The position numbers and the translations under genes were made by a program. Below the pieces are notes generated by a model. That model saw nothing but the letters and a program-made list of their open reading frames with translations. It searched no databases and had not been told where the DNA came from. DNA of 64,000 nt from Pedobacter frigiditerrae (GTDB taxonomy: Bacteria; Bacteroidota; Bacteroidia; Sphingobacteriales; Sphingobacteriaceae): assembly GCF_032678705.1 (NCBI RefSeq), contig NZ_JAVTSS010000002.1, positions 310,001 through 374,000 on the forward strand, given 5' to 3'. Of this stretch, positions 54,286-63,395 are shown piece after piece (positions within the stretch are counted from its first letter, which is position 1; each line of letters begins with the position of its first letter).

Positions 54286-54816
54286 ATGAAATTAATACAA
54301 AAATTAGGACTTATTGCTTTAAGCGTTCTCGCATTTAACGCAAGCGCACAAACTGATAAAGCTACCACAAGCCGCATAGTAGACGATAAAAATTATGTTT
54401 TTGTCGCGACAAATGCAATGCCTTTAAATAGCACCGACATTAATAACATTTTGAATAAAATGCCTGGAGGTAATAATGGTGGAAATATTTCACTTACTGG
54501 CGGAAATTATGATGTTGCAGTATCTTCAGATAGCTTGGTCGTTTATCTGCCGTATTATGGAAGAGCGTACTCTGTATCTATGAATAATGACGATAATGGT
54601 TATCGTTTTAAGTCGAAGAAATTTACATACGAAACTAAAAAACGCAAAAAAGGTGGCTGGGATATACAAATTTCAACACAAGATGTGAGAAACAATGTGA
54701 GGATGACCTTGAATATAAGTGAAAACGGTTACGGCACGCTTAGCGTTATAAGCAATGACAAACAATCTATTTCTTATAACGGATATTTAAGCGAGCCTAA
54801 AAAGGATAAAAGCTAA
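54286..54816 (+). CDS. DUF4251 domain secreted protein
   Basis: 176 residues. Signal peptide 1-21 (ending ASAQ). The mature part has the DUF4251 blocks: YVFVATNAMPLNS, LTGGNYDVAVSSDSLVVYLP, YYGRAYSVSM and FTYETKKRKKGGWDI, then NNVRMTLNISENGYGTLSV. Periplasmic or secreted, function unknown. Convergent with the glutaminyl cyclase gene, 2 bases apart, so no room for a separate terminator. Confidence 0.9.
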   Translation: MKLIQKLGLIALSVLAFNASAQTDKATTSRIVDDKNYVFVATNAMPLNSTDINNILNKMPGGNNGGNISLTGGNYDVAVSSDSLVVYLPYYGRAYSVSMNNDDNGYRFKSKKFTYETKKRKKGGWDIQISTQDVRNNVRMTLNISENGYGTLSVISNDKQSISYNGYLSEPKKDKS

Positions 54817-54818
54817 TC

Positions 54819-55925
54819 TTATTTGGCCAAAATATTATCGAGTTTAATCTCGTAAAGCTTCGGCCATTTTTTTCCTCCTACAAATAAGCGTTTGCCTTTT
54901 GCATCCCAAGCTATCCCGTTTAAAACGTTATTCTGTTTCTCATCATCTGTTTTAAAGAAATTTTGAGGCACTAATGATGATAAATCTAATTCTGCTTCAA
55001 CCATACCAGTAAGCGGGTCAATTATTACAATTTTACTAGTTAAATAAACGTTGGCATAAATTTTCCCGTTTATATATTCTAATTCATTTAAGCTTTCTAC
55101 CGGTCCATTCTCGTTATAAACCTCTAAATATCCTTCTTCCTTAAACGTATTCGCATTCATTTTCCAGATGCGATTTGTTCCGTCTGTTCTAAGAATTTGT
55201 TTGCCATCAAATGTTAAGCCCCAACCCTCTCTACTGCTTCCGTAGGGGAATGTTCCAATTTGCTTAAAAGTTTTTGCATCGAAAATAAAACCGATACTTT
55301 CTTGCCAAGTAAGCATGATAATTTTATCACCTATTTTTAAAGAACCTTCACCAAAATATTGCGGTTCTAATTTTGTTCTTTGTAGTGTTTTACCCGATTT
55401 TAAATCGACCCATTTCAATTCTGACGCACCTTTTTCTCCAGTGCTTTCTAATAATTTACCATCGACATAGGCTAACCCTTCTGTGTAAGCCGTAGTATCA
55501 TGTGGAAATGAGTTTACCACTTTATAGCTTAATTTAACCGGCGCTTTGTTTGATTTTAAAACAATGTTGGTCGAAATGGTATCTTTTTTCTCACCCTGTG
55601 TTACAATTGCACTTATCATTCTGTAACCCAAAGGCAATCCTTTTGTAGGTAGTAGAACAGAATCTGCATTACTTTTGGTAGAAATAACAGTACTATCCAA
55701 TAAATAAACTACCGAGCTTATTTTTGCATCTTTTGGCGCATCAAGCTTGATGTTAATTTCATCGCCTACTTTAAAATTCTGACCTTGGTCTGGAGCGCTA
55801 AATGATAAGGACATCTCTTTTTCATCCTTACATCCAATGGTGATACAAGCTAAAATAGCAAAGCTGAAAATTATTCCCCACTGGGATAAAAATGATTTTT
55901 TAGGAAGGCCAAAATGCATCTTCAA
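54819..55925 (-). CDS. Glutaminyl-peptide cyclotransferase (glutamine cyclotransferase, beta-propeller type)
   Basis: 368 residues. The start at 55925 overlaps yraN by 26 bases. A lipobox Cys near 32 (CITIGCKDE) follows a short basic N-terminus. Residues about 145-360 form the glutamine cyclotransferase domain: SFPHDTTAYTEGLAYVDGKL, STGEKGASELKWVDL, WQESIGFIFDAKTF and LNELEYINGKIYANVYLT. The family forms N-terminal pyroglutamate. The N-terminal 100 residues are an extra Ig-like domain. Confidence 0.93.
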   Translation of the reverse strand: MKMHFGLPKKSFLSQWGIIFSFAILACITIGCKDEKEMSLSFSAPDQGQNFKVGDEINIKLDAPKDAKISSVVYLLDSTVISTKSNADSVLLPTKGLPLGYRMISAIVTQGEKKDTISTNIVLKSNKAPVKLSYKVVNSFPHDTTAYTEGLAYVDGKLLESTGEKGASELKWVDLKSGKTLQRTKLEPQYFGEGSLKIGDKIIMLTWQESIGFIFDAKTFKQIGTFPYGSSREGWGLTFDGKQILRTDGTNRIWKMNANTFKEEGYLEVYNENGPVESLNELEYINGKIYANVYLTSKIVIIDPLTGMVEAELDLSSLVPQNFFKTDDEKQNNVLNGIAWDAKGKRLFVGGKKWPKLYEIKLDNILAK

Positions 55926-56262
55926 TATGTTTTATGGTATAATTATTTTGTTTATTAAAAAGAACTGAAACGATATCAAATCGGATTTCTCCTTGATGAT
56001 TCATCAATTCTATGTATTCATTTGCTGCTAAATCCATTTGTTTCTGTTTAGCCAGACTTACAAAATCTTCTGGTAAGCCAAATGAAACGGAGCTTCTTGT
56101 TTTTACTTCTACAAAGATGATTTGTTTATTGATATATGCAATTAAATCAACTTCAGCTTTGCCATGAACCCAATTTTCATCTAATATTTCATAACCTAAT
56201 TGCTCTAGGTATTGTTTTGCAATAGCTTCGCCTTTAAAACCTAAATCGTTGTGTTGAGCCAT
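55900..56262 (-). CDS. yraN: YraN family (UPF0102) endonuclease-like protein
   Basis: 120 residues. Restriction-endonuclease-like fold with GFKGEAIAKQYLEQLGYEIL, then HGKAEVDLIAYINKQIIFVE and VKTRSS, which supply the D...ExK catalytic residues. Small cytoplasmic protein of unclear cellular role. It follows dnaG by 21 bases and overlaps the glutaminyl cyclase start. Confidence 0.94.
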   Translation of the reverse strand: MAQHNDLGFKGEAIAKQYLEQLGYEILDENWVHGKAEVDLIAYINKQIIFVEVKTRSSVSFGLPEDFVSLAKQKQMDLAANEYIELMNHQGEIRFDIVSVLFNKQNNYTIKHIEDAFWPS

Positions 56263-56283
56263 TTTAGTAAAGAGTAATTGGAT

Positions 56284-58233
56284 TTATTCTAAGATGACAT
56301 TCCCTAAATAACTAGCGATTGACATTTCTACTCGTTTAATTAAAATACATTTGTTTAGAATAATATCAATATTTACAGGGTCAGTTTCGGTTTTAAGCTC
56401 ATTAACAACTTTTTTCTTTATTTCTCCAATCTTCTTTTTCTTAAGGTAATAGATACCATCAAGAATAGTTTTTTTCAAATGCCCTGATTCGTGCCTCACA
56501 TAAATATTATGCCTATTTTCCCAGTTTGGGCTTAGTTCATATGGCGATGTGGTAACATTTATTGAAACATTTGCTACATCTTTATCCTCATTGTGTATAA
56601 AAGTGTTTATTGTAGGTAAACTACCTTTCTCTATGCTATCCCAGTAATGCTTAATTATTCTATCAAGTAACCCACTTTTGAATACCACATCGGTAAGGTT
56701 TTGCATGATAAAAGAACCAATATACATATTGTCAGTTTCATCCCAATAAACCAATTCATGTCCATAAGCTATTAATAACCGCAAAATTTCCATTTCTTGT
56801 TCTTTATCTTCATCAGAAGTTGGAATTTCTACAATTGGCTCATAGTCATCGGCTAAAAAATCTGCAGGCGGCATATCTGGATGTTGCTGATATTGCTGTC
56901 TGCCTTGCGGAGCGGAAGCCTTTTTCAGCTTTGCTGCCCTCATGGTATTGAGCTCGCTTAGCAAAACCCTTTCTTCGATTTGAAGCAAACTGCTACACTC
57001 ACGGATAAATACCGAAGCTTTAATATTGTCTGGAATTTTAGCGATGCTCTCTACAATATCACGAATGATACCTGCTCGTTTAATAGGGTCATTCCCAGCT
57101 TCAGCTAAAAGTATATTGGCTTTGTATAAAATGAAATCTTTACGATTATCTTCTATATACGTTTTAAATGCACCAGCTCCAACTTTGTGCATGTAAGAAT
57201 CGGGATCATCCCCAGCTGGGAAAGAAACAACTTTAACGTTCAATCCTTCCTCCAAAATCATATCCAAGCCTCGTAAAGATGCTTTTATACCTGCTGCATC
57301 TCCATCATAAAGAATGGTTACATTTTGGGTAAAACGACCAATTAACCTAATCTGCTCAATTGTTAGGGATGTTCCTGATGAGGCAACAACATTTTCAATA
57401 TTAGCTTGATGTACAGAAAGCACATCGGCGTAACCTTCTACCAAATAACAATTATCTTGGTCGCGGATGGCTTTTTTAGCATGGAACAAACCATAAAGCA
57501 CATTCGATTTATGGTAAATCTCACTTTCTGGTGAGTTTACATATTTCGGAACATTTTTATCAGTCTTTAAAGTTCTGCCACCAAATCCTATAACTCTACC
57601 AGTAAAGTTATGGATAGGAAACATGACCCGACCTCTAAATCTATCGTATAACTTGCCCTTATCATTTCTGATGGCTAGGCCTGTTTTCTCTAAAAATTCT
57701 TCTGCATGTTTGTTTTTAACGGCATCTTGAGTTAATGCATCCCAAACATCAGGTGAATAACCGAGGTTAAACTTCTTAAGGATATCTTCTCTAAAACCAC
57801 GTTCCTTAAAATAGCTCAAACCAATAGTTTTACCCTCTTGGCTATTCCACATTTGGTCTTCGAAATAATTAGCAGCAAATTGAGAAACAATGTATAAACT
57901 CTCTCTTGCATTTTGAGCTTCAACATCTTGAACGGATTCTACCGTTTCTTCAACCTCAATATTGTATTTATTGGCTAAAAACTTAAGCGCTTCGGGATAG
58001 GAGTATTTCTCATGCTCCATGATAAAGCGAACAGAATCTCCACCTTTACCACAACCAAAACATTTGTAAATTCCTTTAGTAACAGAAACGTGAAATGAAG
58101 GTGTTTTCTCTCCGTGAAATGGGCAATTGCCGATAAGGCTTGTCCCACGTTTTTTTAAATGCACAAAATCGCCTACCACCTCTTCAATGCGGGCGGTATC
58201 CATTATTTTGTCTATGGTTTCACGGTTTATCAC
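56284..58233 (-). CDS. dnaG: DNA primase
   Basis: 649 residues, GTG start at 58233. Zinc finger CPFH (Cys37, His40) and CFGC (Cys58, Cys61) at the N-terminus. The catalytic core has FRGRVMFPIHNFTGRVIGF, TOPRIM motif YLVEGYADVLSVHQ and metal-binding ILYDGDAAGIKAS. The C-terminal about 190 residues are the helicase-binding region. It makes RNA primers at the replication fork. Confidence 0.97.
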   Translation of the reverse strand: MINRETIDKIMDTARIEEVVGDFVHLKKRGTSLIGNCPFHGEKTPSFHVSVTKGIYKCFGCGKGGDSVRFIMEHEKYSYPEALKFLANKYNIEVEETVESVQDVEAQNARESLYIVSQFAANYFEDQMWNSQEGKTIGLSYFKERGFREDILKKFNLGYSPDVWDALTQDAVKNKHAEEFLEKTGLAIRNDKGKLYDRFRGRVMFPIHNFTGRVIGFGGRTLKTDKNVPKYVNSPESEIYHKSNVLYGLFHAKKAIRDQDNCYLVEGYADVLSVHQANIENVVASSGTSLTIEQIRLIGRFTQNVTILYDGDAAGIKASLRGLDMILEEGLNVKVVSFPAGDDPDSYMHKVGAGAFKTYIEDNRKDFILYKANILLAEAGNDPIKRAGIIRDIVESIAKIPDNIKASVFIRECSSLLQIEERVLLSELNTMRAAKLKKASAPQGRQQYQQHPDMPPADFLADDYEPIVEIPTSDEDKEQEMEILRLLIAYGHELVYWDETDNMYIGSFIMQNLTDVVFKSGLLDRIIKHYWDSIEKGSLPTINTFIHNEDKDVANVSINVTTSPYELSPNWENRHNIYVRHESGHLKKTILDGIYYLKKKKIGEIKKKVVNELKTETDPVNIDIILNKCILIKRVEMSIASYLGNVILE

Positions 58234-58308
58234 TTTTAAGTATAAACTTTTAGTATAAGGTATAAAGACTGATTGTCACATTTTCCATCTTACATCTTAC
58301 TTTTTCCA

Positions 58309-58977
58309 TTATTTAATAAAAGGTAACATCTGCTCTGCTACAAATTTATTTCCAGCCTCGTTTAAGTGTACTTTATCAGTTGTTAAAATACCTCTGTCTT
58401 TATCTTCTGTGTTATTTGCAGCTTCATAATCTATAAATGCTTTTCTCAAATCGCATAGCGGAAGATTATTTTTTGTAGCTAAGTCTCTAATACCTGCCGC
58501 ATATTTATCTAAATCACCATCAATTTCATTAGTGCCATTTTTCTTTTCACCAATTACCGAAGGTGTACAAAGCACAACTTTACTTCCTTTAGCCTGAATT
58601 TTATTAATTAGTGCTTGATAAAACTTTAAATATTTATCGTAATCTGTGCCTGTTTTAGCGCCTAATTTATGCCAAACATCATTTATACCAACGTAGATGA
58701 AAACTAAATCTGGTTTTTTGTTTAGTACATCATCTTCCATTCTAAGGTAAAGATCATATACTTTATTACCTCCTATACCAGCTCCAATTAATTCGAACTT
58801 TGTAGAATCAACTTGTTTTTTAAGGAGGCTGATGTAACCATTTGCTTTCATCCCTTGTTGTGTGATAGAATCACCAAAGAAGATTACTTTTTTAGGTTTT
58901 GGCTTCATAGCGATACTTAAAAATAAAACAGCAATTGCAGCTATTAAAGTGCCTGATTTAATGTATTTATTCATCAT
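58309..58977 (-). CDS. Secreted SGNH/GDSL hydrolase
   Basis: 222 residues. Hydrophobic N-terminus (about 8-24). SGNH blocks: block I FFGDSITQQG with the nucleophile Ser, block II Gly in GAGIGGNKV, block III YVGINDVW with Asn, and block V HLNEAG with the catalytic His (DKVHLNEAGN). Acts on esters such as acetylated polysaccharides or lipids. Its start lies 1 base after the stop of the serine hydrolase, so the two form an operon. Confidence 0.94.
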   Translation of the reverse strand: MMNKYIKSGTLIAAIAVLFLSIAMKPKPKKVIFFGDSITQQGMKANGYISLLKKQVDSTKFELIGAGIGGNKVYDLYLRMEDDVLNKKPDLVFIYVGINDVWHKLGAKTGTDYDKYLKFYQALINKIQAKGSKVVLCTPSVIGEKKNGTNEIDGDLDKYAAGIRDLATKNNLPLCDLRKAFIDYEAANNTEDKDRGILTTDKVHLNEAGNKFVAEQMLPFIK

Positions 58978-58978
58978 T

Positions 58979-60544
58979 TTATTTGGTTATTTTAAAATCT
59001 AAATCTTGAAAATCGAAACTAAAATCTGTCAAAGGAGAAATGGCTTCCATCTTAAATCCATCCGCAGTTGCGGTATTATCCAAACTGAAATTCACAAAGG
59101 CATCTGCATCCAAGCTTCTATCATACCATTTGACTATAAATGTATTTCCTTTGTAATAGGTCATGTCACCTTTTAGTTTTGGCGAATTTTTGGCTTGAAA
59201 GTGCATTTTACCATTTACTTCACTTATCGTCACATCACCAAACCAAGCATCTTTAAACGTGCCTAAATATTTTTTAACGTCTGGTTTTGATGTATTTACT
59301 TTTTGAATAGCTGCAATATCTGCCCAAGTTTTATCTACAATTTGTTTAGCTTGTTTTTCATTAGCCAATCTGTTATCGTTATAGAGTTTAATTCTATCAG
59401 TCATTTTTGTATCTAAATAACCATCTCTAATAGAACTAGTTATCGAGTTGAACGCAGCTCCAGATTGTTGATTTGTTAGAACGATAATTCCTAATTTCAA
59501 TTCTGGAAGGATGGTTACTTGAGTTACAATTCCTGATAGTCCGCCAGTATGAGTTGCTTGAAATTTACCTTTCACATTACTTAGAAACCAACCCAAGCCA
59601 TAACTATTGAAAGCACCTTGAGCGCCACCGCCATTTATAATCGTTTGCGGTGTCCACAGTTCTTTTGCAACTGCAGGACTGAATAATTTTTTATCTGAAT
59701 TGTCGCCGTATTTTCCGCCATTTATCATAGCTGTAACCCATTTGCTCATGTCAGTTACGCTAGAATAAATTCCTCCTGCGGCATTGGCTACTTCTCCAAA
59801 GCTTAAACCTACAGGCAATAATTTATCCTCATAGGGAGCGTGACCATCAATTACATTTGATTTATCTTTTAAGCGATACCAAGAAGCAGCCGTTTTATTC
59901 ATCCCCAAAGGTTTGATGATTCTAGTTTCAATAAAATCTTCATAAGTAATACCTGAAACCCTTGCTACTACATCACCTGCAACGATGTATAGTAAATTAT
60001 CATAATCATATTTGGTACGGAAAGACGAAACAGGTTTCAAATAACGCAGATTATGTATCAATTGCTTCTTATCAACTGTTGATGAATCTGGCCAAATCAT
60101 TAAATCACCAGCACCTAAACCCAAACCACTTCTATGCGTTAACAAATCTCTTATGGTAAACTCGTTGGTTACATAAGGGTCGTACATTTTAAACTCAGGA
60201 ATTACATCTGTTACTTTTGTATCCCAAGTTATTTTTTTCTCATCTACCAACATTCCCAATGCCGCAGCGGTAAATGCTTTGGTATTTGATGCTACTCCAA
60301 ATAATGTATTTTCATCAACCTTTAAATTAGTTTTAATTGAACGAACACCATAACCTTTAGCGTGAATTACTTTGCCATCTTTAATAACCGCAATAGCAAT
60401 ACCAGGCACATTAAAAGTAGCTAAGGCTTTTTCAGCTATGCTGTCTATTTGTTTTGATGTTAAAACTTGCGCCTTTAGGCTAACTGTAGATAACAATGCA
60501 ATAACCAAAAACCATTTGGCTTTAATAGGATAAAATGAATGCAT
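58979..60544 (-). CDS. Beta-lactamase-related serine hydrolase (class C fold)
   Basis: 521 residues. Signal peptide 1-25. SxxK motif in VASNTKAFTAAAL, YxN-type motif in YDYDNLLYIVAG, and HTGG in the third position (ATHTGGLSGIVTQ). The C-terminal about 100 residues are a separate beta domain (DUF3471 type, KYLGTFKDAWFGDVTIS). Members act as D-aminopeptidases, esterases or penicillin-binding proteins. The palindrome TTTAAACGTTTAAA lies 12 bases upstream of the start. Confidence 0.93.
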   Translation of the reverse strand: MHSFYPIKAKWFLVIALLSTVSLKAQVLTSKQIDSIAEKALATFNVPGIAIAVIKDGKVIHAKGYGVRSIKTNLKVDENTLFGVASNTKAFTAAALGMLVDEKKITWDTKVTDVIPEFKMYDPYVTNEFTIRDLLTHRSGLGLGAGDLMIWPDSSTVDKKQLIHNLRYLKPVSSFRTKYDYDNLLYIVAGDVVARVSGITYEDFIETRIIKPLGMNKTAASWYRLKDKSNVIDGHAPYEDKLLPVGLSFGEVANAAGGIYSSVTDMSKWVTAMINGGKYGDNSDKKLFSPAVAKELWTPQTIINGGGAQGAFNSYGLGWFLSNVKGKFQATHTGGLSGIVTQVTILPELKLGIIVLTNQQSGAAFNSITSSIRDGYLDTKMTDRIKLYNDNRLANEKQAKQIVDKTWADIAAIQKVNTSKPDVKKYLGTFKDAWFGDVTISEVNGKMHFQAKNSPKLKGDMTYYKGNTFIVKWYDRSLDADAFVNFSLDNTATADGFKMEAISPLTDFSFDFQDLDFKITK

Positions 60545-60556
60545 AATTTGGATTTG

Positions 60557-60570
60557 TTTAAACGTTTAAA
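60557..60570. promoter_or_regulatory. 14-bp perfect palindrome upstream of the serine hydrolase
   Basis: TTTAAACGTTTAAA, 12 bases before the ATG at 60544. AAACGTTT cores are frequent in LacI-type operators; a near match (AAAACGTTTAAA) occurs at 2978-2989. Regulation is inferred only from symmetry. Confidence 0.3.
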
Positions 60571-60613
60571 GATAATAATCTTTTAGGTTTTTGGTAGTTA
60601 TGAAACAAGGCTA

Positions 60614-61558
60614 TTACTTACCTTTACCTAACTTATAATCTTTGTGAACGATTAAAAAGCTAGCCCGTTCTTCTTTTTTAAATGGATAATCCCAATTACC
60701 TTGATAAGTGATTTTTGTTGGCAATTTAACTTCATCGAAATAACTCATTTCAATGTTCATTTGCACATCAAAATCAAAAAGCATGTTACTGTATTTCATG
60801 TCCACGTAACGACCCAAAATCTGGAAATTCCGCTTATCAAAAATGGTTACCAATTCTTTAATCATCAAGCCATCTTTTGTCCAACTGCTGATATCTGGTT
60901 TTACAGAAACTTTAAAACGATATACAGGAATAGAATCTAAATAGGTTCCGCTGTAAAAAGTATAATCGTAATATTGGCGCATATTTGCTGTGAATATTTC
61001 CGTTTTACTTCCAATAAAAGGTAGATTTTTAATGGGCCTACCAGGATTAAAGATTAAAGTTTTAAGCTTGTTTTTATAGCTTTCATTTGTCCCTCCTTTT
61101 CCATCAGCCGACGGCGCATTTGGAACAAAATCTGTATTGTAGGCATTCATAAAAATGTAATCGAACATCTCTATAGTATACAACTGATATTTGCCATTCT
61201 TTTTAAAAACATTGCCACTACTTTCCTTTACCAAATATTCCATTTTATAAGGACCATCGTTATTGTGTTTTATTTTGCGATAAACTTTTCCATCAACTTT
61301 GTTCTTTTTATCATAAGAAAAGATGCGATTTTCTGCGATGAATGTATACTTTTTCATGTTGCGAAATGCGGCATAAAAACTGGTATCGTTAATCACCGCG
61401 TTAATAAAAGTTTCGATATTTAACCGTTGACCTTTAATTACAACTACAGAATCTAATTGAATAGTTTTAATGGTATCGGGGTTAAATCTATCTATTTGCT
61501 GACTTTTAGCATTTAGCAGGAGAGACGTTAAAGCTATAAGTAGAATTAGTTTTTTCAT
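60614..61558 (-). CDS. Secreted protein of unknown function
   Basis: 314 residues. Signal peptide 1-19 (MKKLILLIALTSLLLNAKS). The mature protein is rich in aromatic and basic residues with many predicted strands (KYTFIAENRIFSYDKK, YDYTFYSGTYLDSIPVYRFK, LPTKITYQGNWDYPFKKEE), suggesting a soluble periplasmic beta protein, possibly of the LolA-like superfamily. No catalytic motif was recognised. Gap to the serine hydrolase is 69 bases. Confidence 0.8.
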   Translation of the reverse strand: MKKLILLIALTSLLLNAKSQQIDRFNPDTIKTIQLDSVVVIKGQRLNIETFINAVINDTSFYAAFRNMKKYTFIAENRIFSYDKKNKVDGKVYRKIKHNNDGPYKMEYLVKESSGNVFKKNGKYQLYTIEMFDYIFMNAYNTDFVPNAPSADGKGGTNESYKNKLKTLIFNPGRPIKNLPFIGSKTEIFTANMRQYYDYTFYSGTYLDSIPVYRFKVSVKPDISSWTKDGLMIKELVTIFDKRNFQILGRYVDMKYSNMLFDFDVQMNIEMSYFDEVKLPTKITYQGNWDYPFKKEERASFLIVHKDYKLGKGK

Positions 61559-61608
61559 TGTATGGAAAAAATTGTTGTATTGTTAAATTGCTTTATTGTT
61601 GAGTATAT

Positions 61609-62790
61609 CTAGTTCCCAAGTTGTTTTAAAGCAATATATGCCATTAAACCAGTAGAGGTTTTAAGTGCATCCTCATCAATATCAAAGTTTGGTGTATGAA
61701 CAGAATAAGTAGTTCCTTTCTCTACGTTTCCAGTTCCTAAGCGATAAAAACAAGCATCAGTTACTTGAGAATAATAAGCAAAATCCTCAGCTGCCATCCA
61801 AATATCCAAGTCTATAACGTTTTCTGCACCTAAATATTCCTCTGCGCAAGCACGAGCATTTGCAGTTACTTTTTCCTCGTTAATTAAAAATGGATAACCT
61901 CTATGAATATCAAAAGTGCAACTGCCGCCCATACTTTCAGCAATGCCTTCAGCCATTTTTTTCATCAGCTTATGTGCTTCATTTCTCCACTCTTCATTTA
62001 GAGTTCTAAAAGTTCCTTCTAATTTCACTTCATTTGGAATGATATTAGTTGCACCATTTGCATTTACCTTTCCAAACGAAAGTACAGATGGTAAACGTGG
62101 GTCGGCATTACGACTAACAATTTGTTGTAAAGCCACAATAATATGTGCTGTAATTAAAACAGGGTCGATATTTTGATGAGGCTGTGCGCCATGACCACCT
62201 TTACCGTGAACAGTTACATATAATTCATCGGTTGATGCCATATAAATACCAGAACGGAAACCCACCTTACCAGCATCAATTAAAGGCATTACATGTTGAC
62301 CAACGATAGATTGAGGTTTAGGGTTTTCTAAAACGCCTTCTTTAATCATGATACTTGCACCACCTGGCAATAACTCTTCAGCAGGTTGAAAAATCAATTT
62401 TATTGTACCTGCAAATTCATCTTTTAATTGGTTTAAAATATAAGCCGTTCCTAAAAGTGATGAAGTGTGCGCATCATGGCCACAGGCATGCATAACACCT
62501 TGATTTTTTGAGCGATATGGTTTGTCATTTGCTTCATGAATTGGCAATGCATCCATATCAGCACGCAAAGCGATGACATTATCTGATGGAATGTTGCCCT
62601 TAATTAGCCCAACAACACCTGTATTTGCCATATCCGAATATTCAATTCCCCATTTGGTTAGATGTTCTTTAACAAACAGTGAAGTTTGAAATTCTTTAAA
62701 AGAAAGTTCTGGATTAGCGTGAAGATGTTGACGATAAGCAACAACATCATTATATATTTTAGCAGCTAATTCTTGTATTTTTTGTTTCAT
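61609..62790 (-). CDS. Cytoplasmic M20 family amidohydrolase
   Basis: 393 residues from ATG 62790 (MKQKIQELAAKIY); an in-frame ATG at 62814 is possible. No signal peptide. M20 motifs: RQHLHANPELSFKEFQT, ALRADMDALPIHEAND, MHACGHDAHTSSLLG, QPAEELLPGGAS and HTPNFDID. Hydrolyses N-acyl amino acids or similar compounds. Related to the secreted paralogue at 47164-48468. Confidence 0.94.
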   Translation of the reverse strand: MKQKIQELAAKIYNDVVAYRQHLHANPELSFKEFQTSLFVKEHLTKWGIEYSDMANTGVVGLIKGNIPSDNVIALRADMDALPIHEANDKPYRSKNQGVMHACGHDAHTSSLLGTAYILNQLKDEFAGTIKLIFQPAEELLPGGASIMIKEGVLENPKPQSIVGQHVMPLIDAGKVGFRSGIYMASTDELYVTVHGKGGHGAQPHQNIDPVLITAHIIVALQQIVSRNADPRLPSVLSFGKVNANGATNIIPNEVKLEGTFRTLNEEWRNEAHKLMKKMAEGIAESMGGSCTFDIHRGYPFLINEEKVTANARACAEEYLGAENVIDLDIWMAAEDFAYYSQVTDACFYRLGTGNVEKGTTYSVHTPNFDIDEDALKTSTGLMAYIALKQLGN

Positions 62791-62848
62791 TGTGCTTTTG
62801 GTTAAGCGGTTCATTTGATAATTAGATTAACCGATTTAAACAGTTAAA

Positions 62849-63289
62849 CTATTTATTGGGCTCTTCTAAATCTGGAGCATTAATTTTTTCTCTAAAGATG
62901 AACAATGTTGGAAAATTTGCTCTTAACTCCGTTAATAATTTTTGAGCTTCCATTCTTGTTCTAAAATCTCCTACTCTTAAATAATAATTAGGCTCTTTGT
63001 AGCTAATGTAGGTCATTATTTTAGGGTAGAGGGCTCTAAATCTTGACTGCTCATTAAAAGCTTCCTTTCTATCTGATCCATAAAATACTTGAACTCGATA
63101 TCCCATTCCATTAAATATTACAGGGCCAGTAGGATTTGTAGCGGTTGGTCTTTTGATGTTTAATTCAATCCGCTTTGCGATTAAACTATCAATTAACGGA
63201 TCTTTAATAACTGTAACCTCTCCTTTTGTTTGAGCAAAGGATTGCTGAAAGCATATTAGAAAAAGTATAGATAGAAAAATTCTCATCAT
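62849..63289 (-). CDS. SPOR domain secreted protein
   Basis: 146 residues (start at the Met at 63289; neighbouring Met codons at 63295 and 63286 are equally possible). Signal peptide ending SFAQ. Residues about 70-140 are a SPOR domain (YRVQVFYGSDRKEAFNEQSR, YYLRVGDFRTRMEAQKLL), which binds denuded glycan strands of septal peptidoglycan. Followed by the M20 gene, preceded by secA. Confidence 0.92.
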   Translation of the reverse strand: MMRIFLSILFLICFQQSFAQTKGEVTVIKDPLIDSLIAKRIELNIKRPTATNPTGPVIFNGMGYRVQVFYGSDRKEAFNEQSRFRALYPKIMTYISYKEPNYYLRVGDFRTRMEAQKLLTELRANFPTLFIFREKINAPDLEEPNK

Positions 63290-63341
63290 AATCACTCGCT
63301 AGATTGTCAATCGTTCTCTCTTCATGACAGGATAATAGTAT

Positions 63342-63380
63342 AAAAAGAATGCCGAACTTTTTGCAAAATTCGGCATTCTT
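63342..63380 (-). terminator. secA: Rho-independent terminator of secA
   Basis: A 12-bp perfect stem (AAGAATGCCGAA at 63345-63356 and TTCGGCATTCTT at 63369-63380) is followed on the minus strand by a T run (A tract 63342-63346). It starts 16 bases after the secA stop. Confidence 0.9.
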
Positions 63381-63395
63381 ATCTTGTATTACAAA

